Origin: Liolophura sinensis
Taxonomy: Eukaryota > Mollusca > Polyplacophora > Chitonida > Chitonidae
Direction of reading: 5' to 3'
DNA length: 64,000 nucleotides
Assembly (NCBI RefSeq): GCF_032854445.1
Contig: NC_088304.1
Location: 6,459,704-6,523,703 of the forward strand
Shown piece by piece: positions 61,201-64,000 of this stretch. The notes beneath the pieces were generated by a model. The model ran no database searches. It worked only from the letters and a program-made list of their open reading frames with translations, and was not told where the DNA came from. How positions within the stretch are numbered: the first letter of the stretch is position 1; each line of letters opens with the position of its first letter. A program made the position numbers and the translations under genes.

Positions 61201-63318
61201 TCTGCCAGTTTGGTCCTCCATGCCTCCGACTGACCAGCTTTTATTAAACCATCTCCCGTTCTGTTCAGATTGCGGGACTTCAGGACCTCCAGGCTTTCTT
61301 TGATGAGGACTAACCTCCTCCTTTCACCCTCCTCCCCTGGCATGTGTACTACATGTATAGTAACCCTGACACTAATATAGCCCACCCTCGCAGCAGGGTT
61401 TATTTTAGTCAGAGGTAAGGGTTTTCTGTCGCTATGGGCAGTTTGTCCAGGTTGTCCAGTGCAGATGTACCACACTACTCTCAGCTCTACCTCTATATAT
61501 TCCCCTCCCCCACCTACCACCACCTGCATGACCGCTGTACAACCTTCACTGGCTGGCTGAACCCTCTCACCTCCCTGCTCAGCTCTGCGCCATTCAAAGT
61601 CGTCGTTTTGAAGTCAGTCAAATGTTTTAATTTAATCAATTTTTCTCTCTCCTTTGTGTGTATGTGAAATTCTAATATACCTGTTGTTTTGATACCAAAA
61701 TGATAATACTGGGACCTACATGTAGGGAATTGAACAGAGGAGGCAAGGGTTAAGAAAGGGGACAACTAGGATAGCCTGTTAGGAGGTGGGATCTTTGAAT
61801 TAACTCTAAATTTGGTCACAGCTGAAAACTTAAGAATTTCTCAAACTGCAACACTTTGAGAAGCTAAGCTGCTTTTGACTAGAATGTAACGGGCTTGCAT
61901 GCGTCAGCTGTTGGAGCTTAACCTGTGTGTTTTTTTGTTTTTGTTTTTTCTGAAAGGGCAGAACATAAATGGTGTTATTTAAGAACTTGTTTGTAAACCA
62001 TCCCAAAAGTAAGTCTTGTGTTGAATGTCCTAAGGAATGAAAATAACATTTCCACTGAATCAATGTTTTCAGCATATTTATTCTTTTTGGTGTACTTTTT
62101 TAAATTCTGTCATACTTGTAATGAATTTGTATTTGTATTTGCTGAAGTGTTTGAAAGTAGATCACCTGTAGAAAGTAGGTTAAGCACAAGTGCTTCAATA
62201 CCCTGGCATTGGCCAAGTTTATAAAAATTCTATTGCATGTAAAAAGAAAAGACAATTTCTTAAGGACAAATAAAAAAACAATTTCCGTCAACTGTTCAGA
62301 GCTTTCATTAAGATGACAGGCTTGTTCTGCCCCTTCTGAGTCCAGAAAATTTTGTTGTTCGCATGTGCATTTTGGAACGAGAAAGTCATGCTTCCTACCA
62401 ATGTGGACGTTAGGAGAAAAATATTTTTAAAGTAAAAGATATGAATGGAACCATTTTTTTTCTGTTAAAATGCATATGTCTAGATCTGATATTGATTGTT
62501 TTTTTCTGTAGCTACTGGTCTGTTTGGAATTTTTTTTGGTTTTGTTTAGTTTTCGCTCTGTTGCCCATGTGCTGGCAGCTAGCTACTGTATGACCTTTTC
62601 TTTCATCATTGTGTTTTAACAAGATGCAGTGTTTCTTACAAATAACAAATACCCAGATGTGTATTGTTTACATTTCATGTTTGTTCATACCATATTCAGG
62701 CTTTGTCGACTTGCTTTATCACCAAATTTCACCTCTTTGATCATCAGAAGATCAATACTGTGCTTTTGCTTTTTGCTGACTCAACTCTTTCCTCATGCAC
62801 TTTGTGTTACATGTGTTTTGTCATCGGCGTTTTCTTTTCTGTGATAGGCTTACTTTGTGTTTTGAACTGGCTTTAATGTTGTTGTTGGGAGAGGTTTTGG
62901 TGTGGACATTCCTGTTCAGTATACTGTATGATAACACTGGTATTTAATATAGGTTTGAAAATAATCATCTCTTTTACATTTCAAAACATATATATGCATG
63001 TGCATATTCATTAGATTGATTGTCATGAAACAGTGAACACATTTGGCACACTGTCAGTATTCATGCAGTAAAATACATAAACTATAACCTGTTCCTGTGC
63101 CTTTTCATTATGATGTAAAAATGGAATTGCAGTGGTGGTAAATTTTGATCTCAGTTTGCAAGCAATGTACACATGTGGCTCATAAATTGCTATTAGTGGT
63201 AGCAGTTTCAATCCTCTGTAAATGTTTTTTTTAAGTCTTCTTTCTTTTTCTTTCATGCAGGAGGATGAGGTGAAAGCAGGAAATACTAAACAGCAAAAAT
63301 TACAAGCCACCATTGATG
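33388..63318 (+). CDS. CLIP1: CLIP-170 family protein (CAP-Gly linker protein), N-terminal ~610 residues
   Basis: Thirteen exons join in phase: 33388-33502, 40165-40200, 42208-42808, 43644-43890, 49723-49785, 50353-50382, 52644-52742, 54659-54804, 55843-55903, 57178-57282, 57539-57691, 59286-59402 and 63261-63318. CLIP-170 binds growing microtubule plus ends and tubulin/EB1 C-termini. CAP-Gly 1 spans about 67-126 with GKNDG at 103-107. CAP-Gly 2 spans about 205-267 with GKNDG at 241-245. Ser-rich linkers lie between and after them, and a coiled coil starts near 365. The start [15 protein letters not shown] and stretches such as HIEQLL.ERDLER.EVA and DLQF..EEES match vertebrate CLIP1/CLIP2 closely. 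The rest of the coiled coil and any C-terminal zinc knuckles lie beyond the window. CLIP1 versus CLIP2 is not separable in an invertebrate; the gene probably represents their common ancestor. Confidence 0.95.
34214..34493 (+). mobile_element. tRNA-SINE, full length, with target-site duplication
   Basis: Starts ggggacctccgtggctcagt (tRNA A box ggctcagtcggttagc), has a B-box-like gtgagttcaagtc, a body with gatggtcgtgggtttccccc, and a tail agtacggcattaaacaccaa followed by (aaac/aaat)n. Flanked by accattg at 34214-34220 and 34487-34493. Length about 266 bases. It is the best reference copy of the main SINE family in this window. Confidence 0.95.
34521..34686 (+). mobile_element. MITE family A, partial copy
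   Basis: Shares gatgatttaccagtataaag, cagacttaaaagctcatag, aaaatttctttt and tttctggataaggcct with the copies at 41.3, 43.1 and 50.5 kb. The left terminal repeat is missing. Confidence 0.7.
35213..35369 (+). mobile_element. SINE, 5'-truncated and diverged
   Basis: From gccagccgtacctaggaagg through gtgtttcccccgggccctgc and cataatgctggcagccgtca to aaatattcttgagtaaaact. No head. Confidence 0.85.
37718..37865. mobile_element. MITE family C, copy 1
   Basis: Left end gtggagttgtttaaaagtgt and right end acccttttgaacaaccagcc pair as imperfect terminal inverted repeats. About 148 bases. The interior has taagaccagt and tctggtctaaagtgg. Related to 60210-60402. Confidence 0.65.
40165..40200 (+). CDS. CLIP1: CLIP microexon, 36 nt
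   Basis: Acceptor ttcttctcag and donor gtgctg. With one carried base on each side it reads [13 protein letters not shown] in the CLIP frame. Because 36 is divisible by 3, skipping it would leave the frame intact (joining Q-S-P instead), so it may be a cassette exon. Found by phase and content, not by homology, as this linker is not conserved. Confidence 0.65.
40334..40536. mobile_element. MITE family B, copy with both terminal repeats
   Basis: Left end ttcttcaaccttttcaacc and right end aggttgaaaaggttgaaaga are near-perfect inverted repeats of about 19 bases. About 203 bases, no coding capacity. The inner part ctatggtatagagat and ttttatgaagtttgcatctt is shared with 48652-48820. Confidence 0.82.
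41292..41534 (+). mobile_element. MITE family A
   Basis: Left end agggccatatctaga and right end tttctagatctgacacag form terminal inverted repeats. The interior shares gatggtttaccaataaaaag and cagacttacaagctctcaga with the other copies. Confidence 0.8.
42208..42808 (+). CDS. CLIP1: CLIP exon: CAP-Gly 1, linker, most of CAP-Gly 2
   Basis: Acceptor ttttcacacag, donor gtaagc. Carries [20 protein letters not shown] through [17 protein letters not shown] (CAP-Gly 1), a Ser/Thr/Pro/Gly-rich linker of about 75 residues, then [20 protein letters not shown] through [11 protein letters not shown] (CAP-Gly 2). Both GKNDG loops, which bind C-terminal EEY/F tails, are intact. The longest coding exon in the window and the surest anchor for the family call. 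Confidence 0.97.
43073..43275 (+). mobile_element. MITE family A
   Basis: Left end tggccaaatctagaga, right end tgtagatatggtccag. Shares gttttcatacaaatatcttt and gcaaacttaaaagctctcag with the other copies. Confidence 0.78.
43390..43552 (+). mobile_element. SINE, 5'-truncated, next to a CLIP exon
   Basis: From gtgcgtgggaaggtttgtca through gatggtcgtgggtttccccc to ggcgtaaaacaccaatgaaa and (aaat)n. It ends about 90 bases before the exon at 43644. Confidence 0.9.
43644..43890 (+). CDS. CLIP1: CLIP exon: end of CAP-Gly 2 and Ser-rich region
   Basis: Acceptor tctttttacacag, donor gtacat. It completes CAP-Gly 2 ([18 protein letters not shown]), then runs into a basic Ser-rich stretch ([20 protein letters not shown]) like that of vertebrate CLIPs, a region known to add microtubule affinity and phosphorylation sites. 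Ends in phase 0. Confidence 0.95.
44611..44631 (+). repeat. G-rich run, G-quadruplex candidate
   Basis: Three runs of 6-7 g separated by single t bases, on the transcribed gene's sense strand, so a quadruplex could also form in the pre-mRNA. Confidence 0.8.
48652..48820. mobile_element. MITE family B, decayed copy
   Basis: Left end ttttcaactttttaacctcc resembles the family terminal repeat. Interior gagctatggggtatagagaa and ttttatgaagcttgcatctt follow the copy at 40334-40536. The right terminal repeat is lost. Confidence 0.65.
49723..49785 (+). CDS. CLIP1: CLIP exon: linker before coiled coil
   Basis: Acceptor tgctaatcag, donor gtaagt. 21 codons, [20 protein letters not shown] plus Q. The ending (T/S)ALQ corresponds to the TTALQ just before the coiled coil of vertebrate CLIP1. 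Confidence 0.88.
50353..50382 (+). CDS. CLIP1: CLIP microexon, 30 nt (candidate)
   Basis: Acceptor gttttccttcag, donor gtactc, ten codons [10 protein letters not shown] in phase 0 at both ends. In vertebrate CLIP1 the exon before (..ALQ) and after (.ALKEK) are directly continuous, so this would be an inserted, probably alternative, acidic decapeptide. The evidence is splice signals and phase only. Confidence 0.5.
50531..50826 (+). mobile_element. MITE family A, best copy
   Basis: Left end caggaccatatctag and right end ctagatatggcctg are inverted repeats. 296 bases, no coding capacity. The interior gatgatttaccaataaaaag is shared with three other copies in this gene. Confidence 0.85.
50853..50920. 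repeat. 14-bp tandem repeat, about 5 copies
   Basis: Unit ccttattcatatgg, with some units ending gc. It directly follows the MITE at 50531-50826. Confidence 0.9.
51309..51425 (+). mobile_element. SINE remnant, highly diverged
   Basis: ggttttcctccacgcataaa, a decayed centre, two copies of gaaaagttcttgag and an (aaat)n tail. The internal duplication is unusual for the family. Confidence 0.55.
51718..51972 (+). mobile_element. tRNA-SINE, old near full-length copy
   Basis: Head ccttggcctagtgtttagcg (A-box position), acagagttcaagtccagcac (B-box position), body aatgtgggaaggtctgttag and a tail ending taaaactcctatcaaat. Diverged along its length, so an old insertion. Confidence 0.8.
52644..52742 (+). 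CDS. CLIP1: CLIP exon: start of coiled coil
   Basis: Acceptor ctgtccacag, donor gtgggt. 33 codons with [20 protein letters not shown], almost identical to the matching vertebrate CLIP1 segment. Marks the start of the heptad-repeat region. Confidence 0.95.
52846..52966 (+). repeat. dispersed repeat, copy 2
   Basis: Shares catattcgga, gtgaaatt, aatccaaccaatatagtttt and a following aattaaaaa with 14228-14336. In a CLIP intron. Element type unknown. Confidence 0.55.
54351..54415 (-). mobile_element. MITE family B, partial copy
   Basis: On the minus strand it reads tagttcttcaacctttccag, then atactttgaaacattctgag and gaactatggggt, following the left half of the copies at 40.3 and 48.7 kb. Confidence 0.65.
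54659..54804 (+). CDS. CLIP1: CLIP exon: coiled coil
   Basis: Acceptor gatgttcatag, donor gtaatt, ending in phase 2. 48 codons, with [20 protein letters not shown] followed by EDEKR, aligned with the vertebrate EKVELLNQLEEEKR region. Confidence 0.95.
55240..55269. repeat. (AAT)n microsatellite
   Basis: Ten uninterrupted taa/aat units at the outer edge of the fold-back element that follows. Confidence 0.9.
55257..55407. mobile_element. fold-back element (large imperfect palindrome)
   Basis: The left arm 55257-55316 is the reverse complement of the right arm 55350-55407, with a 33-base loop. Shared core aaaaggtttcacaagctttc on the left and its complement gaaagcttgtgaaacctttt on the right. Outer ends are aataat and attatt. 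No coding capacity. Compatible with a MITE whose ends are almost all inverted repeat. Confidence 0.85.
55709..55824 (+). mobile_element. SINE, 5'-truncated, abutting a splice acceptor
   Basis: tttcccctgatctctgcctg, gtcgttgttgtacaagtgaa, attcttgagtatggcgtaaa and an (aaat)n tail ending at 55824, only 18 bases before the exon at 55843. Confidence 0.9.
55843..55903 (+). CDS. CLIP1: CLIP exon: coiled coil
   Basis: Acceptor tgtttgtctgcag, donor gtcagt. With the carried bases it reads [14 protein letters not shown] then ICKDDLE, nearly the same as vertebrate CLIP1/2 (RKVEDLQFRVEEES). Ends in phase 0. Confidence 0.95.
55904..57177 (+). other. CLIP intron with second-family SINE
   Basis: A 1.27-kb intron. 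From about 56600 on it is largely SINE-derived. No exon seen. Confidence 0.6.
56600..57110 (+). mobile_element. SINE cluster, second family
   Basis: A tRNA-like head near 56604-56680 (ctgcggcctaaaggtctaag and a gagttcaag box). Then from about 56808 come ccagccttggccagggaagt, gtttgtcagtaacttgccaa, aggtagctgttttattc and a tail ggctgagtacggagttaaac. Possibly two nested or tandem copies. Confidence 0.6.
57178..57282 (+). CDS. CLIP1: CLIP exon: coiled coil
   Basis: Acceptor tgatttcag, donor gtatcc. 35 codons, with [20 protein letters not shown], matching the vertebrate KELEQSLLFEKTKADKL segment in position and pattern. Confidence 0.93.
57296..57392. repeat. 32-bp tandem repeat, 3 copies
   Basis: Unit actattgcattctggtatgg plus tttctacacctg starts at 57296, 57328 and 57360. 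It begins 13 bases after the exon's splice donor and fills over a third of this 256-base intron. Confidence 0.95.
57539..57691 (+). CDS. CLIP1: CLIP exon: coiled coil
   Basis: Acceptor ccttgttacag, donor gtatgt. 51 codons in phase 0, with [20 protein letters not shown] showing clear heptads. Confidence 0.92.
59286..59402 (+). CDS. CLIP1: CLIP exon: coiled coil
   Basis: Acceptor gatctttacag, donor gtgagt. 39 codons in phase 0, [20 protein letters not shown] and [14 protein letters not shown], with heptad pattern. Confidence 0.92.
59403..63260 (+). other. CLIP intron
   Basis: A 3.9-kb intron. It holds the MITE at 60210-60402 and a GC-richer patch at 61.19-61.6 kb with a possible alternative terminal exon. 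No clear repeat copy in the remainder. Confidence 0.7.
60210..60402. mobile_element. MITE family C, copy 2, with tandemly duplicated right end
   Basis: Left end gggccggttgttctgaaatg and right end gcatttttgaacaactgggc form terminal inverted repeats over about 22 bases. The right-end unit of 39 bases (cttaacagctggt...ccctggt) is then repeated at 60363-60402. Interior taagccaggcctaaatctta is typical of this kind of element. Confidence 0.8.
63261..63318 (+). CDS. CLIP1: CLIP exon: coiled coil (last in window)
   Basis: Acceptor tttctttcatgcag, donor gtaggt at 63319. 19 codons, [19 protein letters not shown], ending in phase 1. The reading frame goes on in exons beyond the window. Confidence 0.85.
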
Positions 63319-63486
63319 GTAGGTCACTTTGTTCATGCATGTATTAAAATGGCTATCCTTAAAGCTGGAGAAAACTTAAAAATTACTTGAAGTTGAGATG
63401 AAAGAGTGCAAAAAGTTATTTTTCAGTGTGGTCTTCTATATTTTTTTCGATTTTATTTAAAGAGAAAAAGACACTTGAAAAAAAAA

Positions 63487-63826
63487 TTTTGTATGGTGGA
63501 TATTTGGGACCACTTTTTGGTATATATTGTCTTTGTGTAATAATTTTATAAATGAGGATGCAACACATGTTTAATAATTATATTTGCACTAGAATTTGGT
63601 CTTTTCAGCTAACAAATGTGTTCTATCCATATTTTGATAATATTTATGTTTTTAATGTATTCATAAATATTGGCATACTTCAGATTAAATGCATGTGGTT
63701 GGATATGAACAACAAATTTACATTCAAATAAATTTATTAGACTTGCATCACATCCTTATTTAGAGTATTATTATGCAAAGACTGTATATACCAAATTGTG
63801 GTCCCAAATACCCACCATACCAAATT
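63487..63826. repeat. inverted repeat in CLIP intron
   Basis: The arm at 63487-63513 (gtatggtggatatttgggac and flanks) is the reverse complement of 63798-63826, about 27 of 29 bases by eye. Weaker pairing extends outwards on both sides. The spacer is about 285 bases of AT-rich DNA. A related right-arm-like string (ggtcccatatatccacctta) occurs at 37107. Confidence 0.7.
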
Positions 63827-64000
63827 GTTTTTAAATACCTTTTTCTTCTGAAAGAAAAAAATTGAAAAAGAACATTAAAGGCCATTTTTGCACACAAGTT
63901 TTCACACACTTTGATATGATTTTGTCATCATTTTTATATTTTCTTCTTCTTTAAAGACAGAGTGGTGTAAAGAATCTCATATGCATGTAATATTCCGAGA

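Noticed and set aside
61188-61529. 113-codon minus-strand frame in a GC-richer patch.
   Set aside because: No recognised domain and opposite to the host gene. May be an old repeat, but I see no second copy.
1-64000. CRISPR arrays, bacterial operons, phage or plasmid systems.
   Set aside because: Tandem repeats here are contiguous minisatellites without unique spacers, and the gene structures are intron-bearing. Nothing prokaryotic is present.

Overview
This is a eukaryotic nuclear genome window. It has introns with GT..AG borders, long AT-rich non-coding stretches, many short interspersed repeats and no bacterial-style gene packing. The protein families and the abundant tRNA- and 5S-derived SINEs (shared tail reading ggtgttttacgccgtac on one strand) suggest a lophotrochozoan, most likely a mollusc. 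The phylum is an inference from repeat style and protein similarity. Most long open frames in the window are chance frames in introns or repeats.

Layout. (1) 1-2650, plus strand: the 3' end of a C2H2 zinc-finger gene (four exons; the first is only the last 13 bases of an exon). (2) 2651-8800: non-coding DNA with a 5S-rRNA-headed SINE, several tRNA-SINE fragments and a 40-bp minisatellite. (3) 8840-10897, minus strand: a complete two-exon carbohydrate sulfotransferase gene, 371 residues. (4) 10898-24220: gene-free and rich in repeats. It holds a long inverted repeat, SINEs, a decayed non-LTR retrotransposon (17.08-20.23 kb, minus strand) that lost its reverse transcriptase by internal deletion, a 51-bp minisatellite, and a decayed Penelope-like GIY-YIG endonuclease fragment. 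(5) 24221-24313: a compact housekeeping-type promoter (NRF1-, YY1/TISU- and CRE-like sites) with a probable non-coding first exon. (6) 33388-63318, plus strand: thirteen coding exons of a CLIP-170 (CLIP1/CLIP2-type) microtubule plus-end protein, giving the N-terminus, two CAP-Gly domains, a Ser-rich linker and the start of the long coiled coil. The gene continues past the window end.

The CLIP introns carry at least three families of short elements with terminal inverted repeats, plus SINEs. One SINE tail lies directly against an exon's splice acceptor. Two tiny in-phase exons (36 and 30 nt) are candidate cassette exons. The three genes have no evident functional link. I found no new multi-gene system. 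The most unusual items are the 5S/tRNA SINE pair sharing one tail, the internally deleted retrotransposon, the MITE families inside one gene, and the microexons.
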